Below the pieces are notes generated by a model. That model was not told the origin of the DNA. It did no database searches and was given only the letters and a program-made list of their open reading frames with translations. DNA of 64,000 nucleotides from Conchocele bisecta (lineage: Eukaryota; Mollusca; Bivalvia; Lucinida; Thyasiridae): positions 35,474,791 to 35,538,790 of the forward strand of contig CM055272.1 of the NCBI GenBank assembly GCA_029237695.1, given 5' to 3'. A program made the translations under genes and the position numbers. The first letter of the stretch is position 1. Each line of letters opens with the position of its first letter. Shown piece after piece: positions 1-11,385 of the stretch.

Positions 1-325
1 TTGGAAATGATCTAACTAAGAAAACAAAAGTTAAATTTTAAAAATCGGTCCTGTATTTCTCAGTGAAAATGTAAAACATTTGCCCATGTTAAATCCCCAT
101 AGACATCTTCACTCTGTGAAGAAGTCTATGGGGATTTAACATGGGGAAATTACTTTTTCGCAATAAAATCAATATTTGACCAAATTTCACGAAATAAAAA
201 GAAGGCTCATTCTTAAATTTTCCTTCAACCGTTTTATAATACTATCGAAAAAAATATTGTTTTTGAATTGTTTATATGGCCGTAACATTTGGGCAGCAGC
301 TTTCGTGAAACAGACAGTAGACAAT
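1..325. repeat. Partial copy of hairpin repeat family E
   Basis: This is the right-hand part of a dispersed inverted-repeat element whose fuller copies lie at 8236-8788 and 26272-26808. A near-perfect hairpin (arms built on CCCATGTTAAATCCCCATAG) occupies about 83-146. The sequence then runs through the family's outer arm (cacgaaataaaaagaaggct..., then gtgaaacagacagtag) and ends near 320. The left half lies outside the window. The short open frame across it is a repeat artefact. Confidence 0.7.
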
Positions 326-899
326 TACTGCAACGCTTGCCTGTTGCAATGTTTCATCTGTGTGTCTGGTGTAAAGTTTGTGTAGCTATGCGTAACCAAT
401 AGACACGGAAATTGTCGCATAACATATTGTCGTATGTTATGAAACAGATATGTTTCTATTTGAAATGTATGCATCTTTTACCTTTAGTAGCAATAGCGGA
501 TTGTGTTTGTAAATCTGCTATCCCTGTTAGACCAGTGGAGTAGTAGTAAGGGAGTCAAAATGATACCACCTACGATGGTATCGTTTCCACCCCTCTACAC
601 TACCCCCACCACCCCCGAAAAATCAAAAATTGGTTAACGAGGAAATTGTTCCCCACCACCCCCGAAAAATCCAAAATTGGTCGTGAAACAAAAAACATAA
701 TGTTTTCCCGACAGCAAATTTATGAATTTTTGAGAAAATAATTAATGCAATACCAATTCACTATTGGATGTGCCCACGAGTGATAGTTTATATTCCAACA
801 CCCCATTTTTCTCCTCCAATTATATTGGTGTCATAAATACCTTATGTTTTTTTCACGTCCAATTGAACATATAAATTTAATAGGTTATAATAAAATATT
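326..899. other. No gene recognised
   Basis: AT-rich DNA. A C-rich phrase (CACCACCCCCGAAAAATC) occurs twice, near 605-620 and 653-670, as a short local duplication. I see no coding signal. Confidence 0.5.
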
Positions 900-907
900 A
901 TAACAAA

Positions 908-1219
908 ATGGATAATAAAATACGCAACGAATTGGAATTTTGTAATGACTTTTATGGAGAATTTTACGCTGTTTCTACAGTATTAAAACACGGTAAAATG
1001 ACAATACTATGTGGTATCGAATACATGAAATATCAGCGTAATTTATTACGCTGCGATAAAAACGTTGCATTTACAATATTAAACCGGCAATTATGTCGCC
1101 GGTATAAGGATCAAATTTGTGTAATGAAGCGACGAGCTATTGATCGTCATGGAGAAATAAAATCGTGCTGTAAATTTGGACCATGTGCAATAACAAATAC
1201 TACCTGCAAAGTATGTTAA
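908..1219 (+). CDS. Unrecognised 103-codon frame with a diverged paralogue
   Basis: An ATG-to-TAA frame of 103 codons. The product is basic and cysteine-rich towards its end (CC near residue 87, then four-residue spacings to the last C). I do not recognise the family. It is kept because its last ~30 codons align, in the same frame and with the stop codon in register, with a diverged copy at about 38310-38407: both read RHxEIKSxCKF, then IT..., and end in C-stop. Conserved frame with conserved stop suggests this was once real coding sequence, either an exon or part of a mobile element, because flanking non-coding DNA is duplicated too (1270-2200 with 37740-38740). No signal peptide or membrane segment is evident. 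It may be only an exon fragment. Confidence 0.35.
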   Translation: MDNKIRNELEFCNDFYGEFYAVSTVLKHGKMTILCGIEYMKYQRNLLRCDKNVAFTILNRQLCRRYKDQICVMKRRAIDRHGEIKSCCKFGPCAITNTTCKVC

Positions 1220-1269
1220 AGTGACATTCCCACTCAGTAGACACAAACTGTTCTTTATAGGAATCAAAT

Positions 1270-2210
1270 ATGTGTATAATTATTTCACTATTCCACCTGC
1301 AGTTCTAAAAATTACATATAATCATTTAGTAATATTTATTTTACTGATAGTGACTCGCGGTGGTATCAGGCTATTTTCATATGCAAATGAGGCATGATAT
1401 ATGTTAATTATTTATACTAATTAAATGTGTGACCTGAACAACATAATGTTTTCAACAGATTATAAACTATGATAATTGCACATCAAAAAATAAATACAGA
1501 GAATAAATAATAATGTCCGTTAACATTTTAAGGAAACACGGTTATCGTCCCTGATATCAGTGTGGAAATTTACGTCTGATATAAAATCAATACGTGGGGT
1601 AATGGTGATTGAATGTTTGTTTTGCCAGAAAATGTCTCGAATATAAAGAAAATGGTGTGCCTATTGAGTGGGCATGTACCTTTAATTATGGAACAAATGA
1701 TACAAAATAAAACAAATTTAAAAATTCACTTATTTGAGCAAACACTTTTTGCAGTTCAACTAAGTAAATTTTCAACTTTAATATTATTATTTAGTATTTT
1801 CACTACTCAATTTGAAAATCAATGTGTATTTTCACATTGCTGTGAGTATTTTGTACTCCCACTTTTGATGATAATCAATGCGAATGTAGCTAAAATAAGT
1901 GCATAAAATAAACCAATGCGCACCAGAAAATGTGTTCAGATGATGTCTCAAATATAAAGAACATTGTGTGCCTATTGAGTGGGCATGTGCCTTTAAATAC
2001 AATCATGCCTGACGAAAATCGGGTGATTTTTTTTTCAATTCTAAAGATGTGCTAGTAAATTTAAGAACACATATGCATCTGGCGACTGGGAAACAACAGA
2101 ATCGAGCATCTCAAAAAAATAATTATATTAAAAAAATCCACCCGCCCGCGTCACATTCCGCAAACCCCATGTCTGAGAACCAAAATACCTTTTTATCGCC
2201 TTATATGCAT
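1270..2210. repeat. Duplicated block, related to 37.7-38.7 kb
   Basis: Several stretches recur elsewhere. The piece at about 1285-1370 (cactattccacc ... actgatagtgactcgcggtg) is present in reverse orientation at about 37745-37850. The piece at 2000-2200 (ctgacgaaaatcgggtg ... gcatctggcgactgg ... gcaaaccccat) is present in direct orientation at about 38525-38700. Within the block, about 1620-1690 and 1925-2000 repeat each other (cagaaaatg ... ctcgaatataaagaa ... cctattgagtgggcatg). It looks like an old, rearranged dispersed element. Confidence 0.6.
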
Positions 2211-2313
2211 ATCGTATATTACACATATCGTAGTAATATACGTATACTATTGGTACAGTACGAATAGACAACCAGCAGAACAGTCGTACTGTATTTATGA
2301 CATGGGACTACTG

Positions 2314-2554
2314 GGGGCCGCTTCACTAAACTTCGTACGACTAAAATGTTCGTAAGTGCAAAATTATGATAGTCCGTAAATTTCACATTAACATTGCTTT
2401 ATTGTAAATAATTATTGGATTTACATTTATTGAGCATAGGCTGCATATGCAGCCTATGCTCAATAAATGTAAATCCACAAATTGAAATTTACAGACGATC
2501 TTAAATTTGCACTTACGAACATTTTAGTCGTAAGAAGTTTAGTGAAATGGCCCC
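2314..2554. mobile_element. MITE family A, copy 1
   Basis: A ~240-bp non-autonomous element that is one large inverted repeat. Ends read GGGGCCGCTTCACTAAACTT and, inverted, AAGTTTAGTGAAATGGCCCC. Inner arms include cgactaaaatgttcgtaagt. The centre is a perfect palindrome around gctgcatatgcagc. Three other copies lie at 7708-7926, 25761-25965 and 28008-28243. It encodes no protein. Confidence 0.85.
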
Positions 2555-2569
2555 TGTTGCGTACTTCAG

Positions 2570-2937
2570 GAGGTCGTGTGAATAACGGCAGTCAAGCTCA
2601 GCGGACGAGACGAAGTGGTCTGAGTACAACGATGCCCATCATCAGCATAGTCCTCGCCTTCATCATCCTACAATTAACGTTTATGTTCACCTCCGTTGTC
2701 TTTGTGATAGCTCCACAGCTACGGTCTAAGGACTGGAGAGCCATTTACCACTTCGTCGCGTACATGGGGATGTCTATCAATTCGTTCGTTAATTCCTACG
2801 TTTATATCTGGAAATTTAAAGAATGCAGAATGAATTTTTATATATTGTTTTTACCATGGTTTAAAATATATCGCCTCAAGTCGGATGCTCTACGCGTCGA
2901 AATATTCAATATCGTTGTAGCCAAAACAGAGCGATGA
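2570..2937 (+). CDS. C-terminal exon of a rhodopsin-like GPCR (fragment)
   Basis: The frame encodes a short basic loop, then a hydrophobic span of ~22 residues starting MPIISIVLAFIILQL that fits TM6. A polar loop follows, then IYHFVAYMGMSINSFVNSYVY, which fits TM7 with NSYVY in place of the family NPxxY. The following WKFKECR fits the start of helix 8. A plausible splice acceptor (gtacttcag) ends at 2569, so I start the exon at 2570; the frame stays open upstream only because it runs into MITE A1, which ends 16 bp earlier. The stop is at 2935-2937. No exon for TM1-5 was found upstream, so this is either a 3' exon with distant partners or a remnant. The ligand class cannot be told. Confidence 0.5.
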
Positions 2938-3831
2938 CAGTTATTGGATAGATCAGGTAACTATTTTTTCGATTCGGCTTATATTTAAGGTAGGAAATTG
3001 GCTCGAACACCTTCCATACCCGGGATATATAGCCCAGTAAAGAAGCAGGCCGATGGTCGTCGGGTTTTGTTTATATTTCCAAATTTTGATAAATGTTCCA
3101 TTATTCAGGCTCCGAAAGTGTGCGCCAAATATAGGAGAATCTATGCAGATAGGGTAACCTATAATGTGAGGCCCCCTATAGCACCCAGCAGCTTATCAGA
3201 GTGTGATATAGTATGGCTGGTTAGCGATTAGAGATGATTGAGGGGAACCCAGACTAGTTTACGCGTATTGTGCATTTTGAGTGACATATTACGGAGTGGT
3301 CAAATGAAATTAAGTGGCGAATGTACGAGCTGAGTCACTAATGTCTAGCGAGTATGCTCTACGTAATTAACTTATAATTACATTTAGTTCTAATCTTACC
3401 TAATCAGCATCGAGAAAAGAGAAGAGAAAAAGACATTGATTTCTGACTGTATGGTATTTGACGTGCCAGTACCCTCACCCTCTTAGTGTGCTGCATCAAA
3501 ATGCTATATTAGTCTATCATGATAACCGTGATTGCTGATTTTATGTTGCTAATTGGGTTCTATATACTTTTTAATTTGTTTTGTTATTATAAATTTTATT
3601 TAATTTTAGATCAGGTAACGAACTTTGTATTGACCGTATATCCGGGTTACAACGAATTGAAAAGTGACGTTTCATTCGTTGAACGTCGTCGAATGACGTT
3701 ACCCAATGACATAGTGTAATGGCGGAATGTAAACAAGACCTCATTCCTTTCAACGAACACTATTTTTATATTTGCCCACCGGCTAGCAGAAAACGTTACC
3801 TGATAAATAGAATACCAGCTTAGTGTCTGTT
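2938..3831. other. No gene recognised; short inverted repeat
   Basis: The open frames here resemble nothing I know. gatcaggtaacg near 3611 and its inverse cgttacctgat near 3798 could bound a small, decayed inverted-repeat element. Confidence 0.4.
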
Positions 3832-3933
3832 GATATCAAGTTTATCAGGCTGGGCTCGGAAACGGTAGGAATTCCGAGGCGAACCTCGGAATTCCTACAC
3901 GTTTCCTAGCATGGCCTGATAAACTTGATATCA
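3832..3933. repeat. 102-bp palindrome
   Basis: Starts gatatcaagtttatcaggc and ends with its inverse gcctgataaacttgatatc, around an inner palindrome (ggaattccgagg...cctcggaattcc). It is a strong hairpin former, probably a minimal foldback element. Confidence 0.8.
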
Positions 3934-5653
3934 AATGACACAAGGCTGGTATGTATGTGTTTTCCGTGTATTTAATGCTATATAGGCACGAATGAAATAT
4001 GGACATTTCACACCACTCGATGAACGTATATGTCATATTCGTTGCAAAAATATGAATATTCTATTTATTATATACCGCTCCATGGAAATTAGCAGTTGTT
4101 TAGACTGTATACGGTAATGAATGTGTATTTACAGCCTATTTGCAGCCCGGCACTGCAGGTGCGCGTTATGAATACAGATAGCGGAAGTAGTTGTATTTTC
4201 ACCGGAATATGTTTATTTCATCGATGAGAACATATGACTTTTATTTACATCTTATAACTATGTATTTCATGGGTAGGTATATAATAAATTTAGCATATTA
4301 CTTGTTATATGCATAGTTATTGTGTCATCTATATGTTCGTGTGATATAAACCTCATATTGTCATATCTATATAACCTGAGTGAATAAACAAAGGTTGATA
4401 TCACTTTTATATGGTCGATAAAATCACGTATTGGCCGAAACAAAAAGACAATACTTGTTTTATTATAAATTGAGAAATTTGCATGTATGCGATTGTTTTT
4501 GTTTCTCCTGTTCAGAAAGGTTTGAAATCGTCCAGTCGCCATCTTGGTTGGCTAAGGACTGTCTATATTTAATATGATATTTTCTTTCAAATGTAGTAGA
4601 ATCATACATGTGACTGCATATCTATATAAAGTATATCGGACCCTGTTCTTCTTAGAGTATATTATACATAATATTGAGTTGCCATCTCCGCCATTTTAGT
4701 TTGTAGATGCTATCGGACAGATAGCTGAGCTTTTCTACCATCACTCACAACATATGCAATGGACAGTTATTCAATGTGTAAAATGTCAAACTGATGCACT
4801 GTGTATTGTTAGAAGTACATCTGACACAGGTAAAAGCCGTATTTACTCGCATACCAGGCAAGTAGACAGTAGTGACAATACACTCAGATAACTGCCTACA
4901 AGTCACTGGAATTGATGCATGCAGTATGTATGGTAATACAGGTATACATCTACAGCACTGTGTATTGTGCTTACTGTTACACAGTCTTTACTGAATTCTC
5001 AAACATTTTAACAAAGGTCCAACAAACCCTTCAGATATCAGACTTTGTATATAAATTTGATGACAGCAAGGCATAGCACGTTGTATTCTAATGTGTACCC
5101 ATCATGTTGCACCAAATATTATTCATGTGTTTGTCATATTATTAGTGGTGTGTGTCAAACGCAATAAGAGGTAAAACCAACCGATGTCTTGTACACACGA
5201 ATATGGCCGACATGGCAACTCCATGCACTGTGTGGGATATAGTAAGAAGAAAATGTTCATGTGTCTGTTATACATATATCCCATCACATTTACAAAGCAA
5301 TTATGCATGAATCATTGGATGCTCAGGGGCCCCATGGATCCTTAAGAACGCTAGTAGTTTGAAACACGAAATGTAATTTGTTGAACTGTTTTATATTTAA
5401 GAAATCAGTTCGGCTCTTTAATAGAAATTCTGCACTCAATATGCTTTTCTCAGGTCAATACCACTTTTTTTAAATTAAAAGTCACGTTTCCAGCATCTAG
5501 CCAGTCACGTACATGGACATTTCTCTATTTATACTAAAACACATGTACAGTTAATGCAGTTTGATTGTTACATGTATCGCCATTGTGTCATGTATCAGTT
5601 GTGTTATATATGTCCATGTAAGGTGAAGGTATAAACGAGTATTAGTGTACACA
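3934..5653. other. No gene recognised
   Basis: AT-rich sequence with many ATGs and stops in every frame. The 60-90 codon frames here show no domain, signal peptide or splice structure that I can support. Confidence 0.4.
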
Positions 5654-5785
5654 TACCACCCTTGGTTGAGGGTAATATTGTGAAGTATCTCCCCGAGGAA
5701 GCAATATCTCCTGAGGCGATAGCCTCGCGAGATATTGTTTTCGATGGGAAACAAGCCACAATATTCCCATCAACCATGGGTGGTA
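5654..5785. repeat. Imperfect palindromic element
   Basis: Arms taccacccttggttgaggg and its near-inverse (catcaaccatgggtggta), with an inner stem around gaggcgatagcctc. Foldback MITE-like; no protein. Confidence 0.7.
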
Positions 5786-6378
5786 TTTAATTTATTATTG
5801 AAGTCGCTGGTTCATGAACAGAAGCAAAACGCTTTCTGGCTGGAGAATCCGCCATATTGTTTACGAATACTGAGCTGGTACCGGGTTTCTATTGTAACAC
5901 TACACGAGAAGAGGCATGGTAGTGGAACCAGCCCACCGCCTATTGTCATATTATTTAAATTCCTTCGCACTTTCGGCTTATATCTTTGGATAAACAACGA
6001 GGCAGTCCAACCAGAATTCGGTTGTTTCCGTAATTACACTTCGGATATTTTCGGGACGGGAGGGCAATACTTGTAATATTCCCCTCTGATATTGCCCGCT
6101 GCGTTGTGAAACGGGCGACACGGTAGAGTACTTTTATCACGTGATATGAAATTGACCAAATGCAACGTCTAAAAATTGCAATGAGGCATAACAATATACA
6201 ATATTTCACAAGATATACACACATATGTCATTGCTTATTAATAGAAGCATCATGTGTGTTTAATTGATGGAATGGCTAACAGTGTCGGCTAGATCTCGCT
6301 TGATAATCTTGATAATGTCAGCCTCTGTACAAATTTCTAAATATTTTGTTCTGCGAATTCTCTCATTTCACATCAAAT
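5786..6378. other. No gene recognised
   Basis: Mixed sequence with no coding signal. The frame at 5735-6076 begins inside the preceding palindrome and is not credible as a gene. Confidence 0.4.
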
Positions 6379-6447
6379 GTGTATGTTGTTACCTCTCAGT
6401 TGAACCGTCTCGACGAGACGGTTCAACTGAGTGGTAACAACATACAC
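6379..6447. repeat. 69-bp palindrome followed by a G-run
   Basis: gtgtatgttgttacc ... cgtctcgacgagacg ... ggtaacaacatacac: a near-perfect hairpin. A run of about a dozen G follows near 6468-6481. Confidence 0.85.
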
Positions 6448-6616
6448 TTTGGATGACGTGTGTGTGCGGGGGGGGGGGGGGTCATCCCTACCTTCGCCAG
6501 ACCAATCCTATGTTACTTCCGACGCAGCTGTTTGTTCTATAAAAACTGTGAAATTGATTTCCATTACAGGATATTTCCTACAATAGGTTCCATGCCGGTT
6601 TTTTTTCAATAATATA

Positions 6617-6975
6617 TTATAGGAATGAATGGCCTTTTTGTGGAATTCATCGAGGTATATACTTGGAAAGGTCGCGGGAAGACTGGATGAAGGCCGGAAG
6701 GCCTCGTCCAGTATTCCCGCGACTTTTCCAAGTTTATATCCCCGATAAATTCCACAAAAAGGCCATTCATTCCTTATAATTCCAGCATTTGAAATAAATT
6801 AATCAGGAAAATGTGTTTATTTTCCGTTTTCTTAAGAATTATTTTAACTGCGCCTCACGGTTACGGAAAGTAGTTCGGCGTGGGAGTTTACTGGGATATA
6901 CATTTTGGACAGAGACTTGCTACGGGCCAATCAAATGTTACGGAATTGTGTAAATATTTTTGTGCTGGAATTATT
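6617..6975. mobile_element. Repeat family F, copy 1
   Basis: A ~165-bp hairpin (arms around aggaatgaatggcctttttg; loop around gccggaaggcc) followed by ~190 bp of constant flank (ttccgttttcttaagaatt ... gtagttcggcgtggg ... gtgctggaattat). Hairpin and flank recur together at 7147-7505 and 27434-27742, so the repeat unit includes both. Non-coding. Confidence 0.8.
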
Positions 6976-7146
6976 GAAAAATAACATATATTTAAACTGG
7001 TTGTTTCAATTGTTTGGACATTTCCTACCTATTATTTGTGATTTAAGTTGCATGCCTTCCACTGCCGCATGTTCGGATGTGCACGCTCAGGATATCAAGT
7101 CTAGGGCATTTCCAATAATCAATTCAATATTGTTCTGTATACAATT
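6976..7146. other. Spacer between two family F copies
   Basis: About 170 bp of non-repeated sequence separating the two family F copies; no gene seen. Confidence 0.4.
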
Positions 7147-7505
7147 TATTATAGGAATGAATGGCCTTTTTGTGGAATTTATCGGGGTATAAACTTGGAA
7201 AAGTCGCGGGAATACTGGACGAAGGCCGGAAGGCCTCGTCCAGTATTCCCGCGACTTTTCCAAGTTTATATCCCCGATAAATTCCACAAAAATGCCATTC
7301 ATTCCTTATAATTCCAGCATTTTAAATAAATTAATCAAGAAAATGTGTTTATTTTCCGCTTTCTTAAGAACTATTTTAACTGCGCATGACGGTTACGGAA
7401 AGTAGTTCGGCATGGAGTTTACTGGGATATAAATTCTGGACAGAGACTTGCTACGGGCCAATCAAATGTTAGGGAATTGTGTAAATATTTTTGTGCTGGA
7501 ATTAT
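7147..7505. mobile_element. Repeat family F, copy 2
   Basis: Second copy of the hairpin-plus-flank unit, very similar to the copy at 6617-6975 and in the same orientation. The pair may be a local duplication. Confidence 0.8.
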
Positions 7506-7707
7506 AACTAAATCACAACCAATTTGAACAGATAGATATGCACTCACAAAGAGCGACATATGTATTGTCCCTTGTCTGTCTGTCTGTCCGTCCGTGCGTC
7601 TGTGAGTGCGTTATTAGGCTAAACACCTGTGGTTTGTGACTGTCCCCCGTAAGGAAATACAGAGTGAGTTATGGCACTTGATGTAGCGTGCAACTAGGGA
7701 CACCAGA

Positions 7708-7926
7708 TGGGCGTTTCACTAAACTGAGTACGACTAAAATGTCCTTAAGTGCAAACATATGATAGTCTGTAAATTTCACATTAACACTGGTTTCTTGTAA
7801 ACAATTATTAGATTTACATTTATTGAGCATGTTCAATAAACGTAAATCCATTAGATGAAACCTCCAGACGATCCTAAATTGGCACTTACGAACATTTTAG
7901 TCGTACGAAGTTTAGTGAAACGCCCA
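7708..7926. mobile_element. MITE family A, copy 2
   Basis: Ends tgggcgtttcactaaac and gtttagtgaaacgccca, inner arms cgactaaaatgtccttaagt and acgaacattttagtcgta, and a shortened central palindrome. Same family as 2314-2554. Confidence 0.8.
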
Positions 7927-8235
7927 CCTGTGTCCTATGAACACATTTCTAGTTTCAATTTTGTTTATAATCTAATTCATGTATATTGTAGATTGGTCAA
8001 TAAATTGTGTTTAAAATGTATACCAACTGAAACGTTGCGTACATATTTATTCATCACAAAACAGTATTCAGTATACGTTTAAGAAATAAATACTGTAGGT
8101 ATTTATTTCTTATCTAATATGGCTAATCAACTGAAATTAAGAGAAGTTCCAGAAAATAATTTAAATTCTGCAAATGACCATCCCATTAAGATTATTCATG
8201 TCAAATATACGTCTTCAATAGTAATGAGTCAAGTG

Positions 8236-8788
8236 ATTATAGTCTGTTTCACGAAAGCTGCCCAAATTTTACGGCCATATAAACAATTCAAAAACAATAT
8301 TTTTTCGATAATATTAAATTAAAGGAAAATTAAGAATGAGCCTTCTTTTTATTTCGTGAAATTTTGTCAAATATTGATTTTATTGCGAAAACAAAATTTC
8401 CCCATGTTAAATCCCCATAGACATCTTCACGGAGTGAAGATGTCTATGGGAATTTAACATGGGGAAATGTTTTAGAATTTCAGAAATACTGGACCGATTT
8501 TTAAAATTTAACTTTTGTTTTCTTAGTTAGATCATTACCAAGCTATCTAGTTAGGTTTCGGAGTCAATTTCCTCCTTCCACAACTCCTCTACCTTTGTCC
8601 CCCATGTTAAATTCCCATAGACAAATCAATTTTTCGGAATAAAATCAATATTTGATCAAATTTCACGAAATAAAAAGAAGGCTCATTTTTGAATTTTCCT
8701 TTAATTTAATATTATCAAAATAAATATTGTTTTTGCATTGTTTATATAGCTGTAAAATTTGGGCAGCTTTCGTGAAACAGACTATAGA
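8236..8788. mobile_element. Hairpin repeat family E, full copy
   Basis: Outer ends are tatagtctgtttcacgaaag and its inverse ctttcgtgaaacagactata. Inner arms run through ttacggccatataaac, an AT-rich stretch, and tatttcgtgaaattt. A central ~66-bp hairpin (CCCCATGTTAAATCCCCATA) lies at about 8400-8466. Related copies: 1-325 (partial), 26272-26808, and a diverged set at 58043, 60431 and 62765. No protein is encoded. Confidence 0.8.
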
Positions 8789-8794
8789 TTCATA

Positions 8795-8890
8795 TGGATG
8801 CACATGCTGATCTAGAGCTACACTGGTCGCAAAACCCGTACGATCCGTTTCTCCAGTCACAACCAGATCTTCGAGGCCCGTGGGCCTGAA
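8795..8890. repeat. Fragment of TIR repeat family T
   Basis: Carries tctagagctacactggtcgc followed by aaaacccg...tttctccagtcacaacc, the right end of the family seen complete at 12945-13146. Confidence 0.6.
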
Positions 8891-8919
8891 TCTATGGATC
8901 ACTGTATATATTGATATCA

Positions 8920-9260
8920 ATAATTCTATATTTTGATATCAATAATTCCAAGTGAGTATTTTTACTATTTTTTATATAAACAATTTATGCTTTTTATACC
9001 AATAATTAAATAGTTAAATATCAATAACTACACTTCATTTTTTTTAAATCAATAAATCGATTTATTGTTATCAGTAAATCGATTTATTGATATCAAATAA
9101 ATCGATTTATCGATATCAATAATTCGAATTATTGATATCAATAAATTCATTTGTTGATATAAATAATTTGAATTATTTATATCAATAAATTCATTTGTCG
9201 ATATCAATACATGATTTATTAATATCAATAATTCTCTTTTGATATCAATAATTTTCTATT
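8920..9260. repeat. AT-rich array of GATATCAATAAT-type units
   Basis: Degenerate tandem repeats of ttgatatcaataa and aatcgatttattgatatc, themselves palindromic (ATCGAT, GATATC). Low-complexity DNA. Confidence 0.85.
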
Positions 9261-9617
9261 TATCCCGTCAACACAGTGCGTATGTGCCGTGAAACACGGT
9301 GCCGTGAAACATATTTCATATCCAGTCAATACTATTTTGCATTTTACAGCCATTTGTAGGTGTTGACGGGATAACTAGAATAGTAGGTTAGTGCCGTGAA
9401 TGGGAAAAAATATCTGGCGCGGCACGGAAACGGGATGTGCTCGGCAGAGCCTCGCCCATCCCGTTTCCTGAGCCTTGCCAGATATTTTTTCCCATTCACG
9501 ACACTAACCTACTATTCTCTATCTATTTTCCTTATTTCTGAACCAAAGTATATGTTGTGACAAAAATGTTTCACGGCACCGTGTTTCACGGCACATACAC
9601 ACTGTGTTGACGGGATA
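9261..9617. mobile_element. Foldback element family D
   Basis: Outer inverted ends tatcccgtcaacacagtg and cactgtgttgacgggata, with gtgccgtgaaacacggtgcc near both ends. An inner inverted repeat at 9376-9519 starts tagaatagtaggttagtg and has a GC-richer loop. A fragment in reverse orientation lies at 25966-26040, fused to MITE A3. Non-coding. Confidence 0.8.
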
Positions 9618-9715
9618 AATACCGTATACATAGTAAAACCACTCCCATACAGATCTGGCGAAGTTCCGATTTCAAATCGAGTAGTATGCATTTTCCCGTG
9701 CATATCTAATCGCCC

Positions 9716-10146
9716 GGTGCCCATGCTAAAATAATTGTATTTCCTAATTAGTAGATACTAACTCCTAATTAGGAGATATTATCTCATAACTAGGAGTTAG
9801 TATATCCTAATTGGGAATTAGTATCTCCTAATTATGAGTTATTATCTCCTAATTAGGACTTACTGTCTCCTAATTAGGACATACTATCTGTGCCGATGCT
9901 AACACATAATTTATCTCCTATTTTAATTAGGAGATGCTAACTCCTAATTAGGAGATAATAACTCCTAATTATAATATATTAGCTCCTAATTAGGAGTTAC
10001 TAACTCCTAATTAGGAAATACAGCGTCCTAATTAAGAGATATTAACTCATAATTAGGAGCTACTAACTCATAATTAGGAGTAGGAGGTAGTATCTCCTAA
10101 TTAGGACTTAGTTATTAGGAAAGATATATATTTTAGCATTGGCACC
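9716..10146. mobile_element. TIR element filled with TCCTAATTAGGA repeats
   Basis: Short inverted ends ggtgcccatgctaaaat and attttagcattggcacc, with a related phrase (gtgccgatgctaa) near 9890. The interior is a degenerate array of ~20-bp palindromic units of the type ctcctaattaggagttagta. Confidence 0.75.
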
Positions 10147-10167
10147 AGGACGCGTCCATACGTGCAG

Positions 10168-10905
10168 GCACTGTAGAACCCCCTATTGTTCACCCTCCCT
10201 TATTGTTACCCAGGTAACAATAGGGGAGGGTAACAATAAGGGAGGACTGTATAATTTGTAGAACCCCCTATTGTTCACCATCCCCTATCGTTACCCCTCG
10301 GTAAGTTCGTACATTCAGTTCTTGTGAGTGTCCGACAAGCAAAAGTTGCCGACCAAAACAGATGACGAAATATTGTATCAGAGGTTTGGAGTTCGATATC
10401 GAACACATTCACATGCTGATATCACCATTGTATGCCGATATCACCATTGTGGTCGTTTATAAAACATGATTTTGATGACGGTTAACAATAGGGGAGGGTA
10501 ACAATAAGGAAGGACTGTAGAATTTGTAAAACCCCCTATAGTTCACCATCCCCTAGTGTTACCCCTCGGGAAGTTCGTTCATTCAGTTCTTGTGAGTGTC
10601 CGACAACAAAAGTTGCCGACGAAAACAGATGACGAAATATTGTATCAGAGGTTTGTAGTTCGATGTCGAGCACATTCACATGTCGATATCACCATTGTAT
10701 GCCGATATCACCATTGTGGTCGTCTATAACACATGATTTTGATGACGGGTAACAATAGGGGAGGGTAACAATAAGGGAGGACTGTATACTTTGTAGAACC
10801 CCATATTATTCACCATCCCTATTGTTACCCCTCTGTAAGTTCGTCCATTCCGTTCTTGTGAGTGTCCGACAATAAAAGTTGCCGACCAAAACAGATGACG
10901 AAATC
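10168..10905. repeat. ~267-bp tandem repeat, about 2.5 copies
   Basis: Units start at gtagaaccccctattgttca (about 10258), again at about 10526, and at about 10793 (truncated). Each holds ggtaacaataggggaggg, agtgtccgacaa...gttgccgac and a doubled gccgatatcaccattgt. A partial unit begins near 10168. No gene. Confidence 0.85.
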
Positions 10906-10924
10906 ACAAATCCCATAAGCCCCA

Positions 10925-11385
10925 TTACCCCAGTCAAATATCAGGTGAAATGGGGCTTATGGGCTTTGCGGCCAGTGTAGATCCAGATAAGCCTGTACGT
11001 CCGCACAGTCTGATCAGCATCTGCACTGTTCGCCTTTCGATCAATGAAACACCCGGCATGCTTATAACAAGCAATATATATCATTATCAGGTTACATGAG
11101 TGTGCTATTTGATCAACATCTATGCTGGTCACAAATCCCATAAGCCCCACTACCCCAGTCATATATCAGGGGAAATGGGGCTTATGGGTTTTGCAGCCAG
11201 TGTAAATCAAGATCAGCATCTGCACTGTTAGGCTTTCCATCAATGCAACACCCGTCATTCTTATAACAAGCAATATAGATCATTACCAGGTTATATTACA
11301 TGAGTGTGCTATTTGATCAATAGCTATGCTTGCCACATATCCCATAAGCCCCATTAAGCCAGACAAATATCAGGAACGTGCCTAG
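10925..11385. mobile_element. Two tandem copies of TIR repeat family T
   Basis: Two copies about 235 bp apart (about 10925-11162 and 11155-11385, the second more decayed). Each starts ccccagtcaaatatcagg / ggaaatggggcttatggg, continues gccagtgtagatc, then a central gtctgatcagcatctgc...ctttc.atcaatg, and ends at ctggtcacaaatcccataag...cccagtca. The ends are inverted copies of each other, so this is a ~200-240-bp non-autonomous TIR element. Other copies: 12945, 49003, 57620, 60010, 62350; fragments at 8795, 27790 and 54370. Confidence 0.8.
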
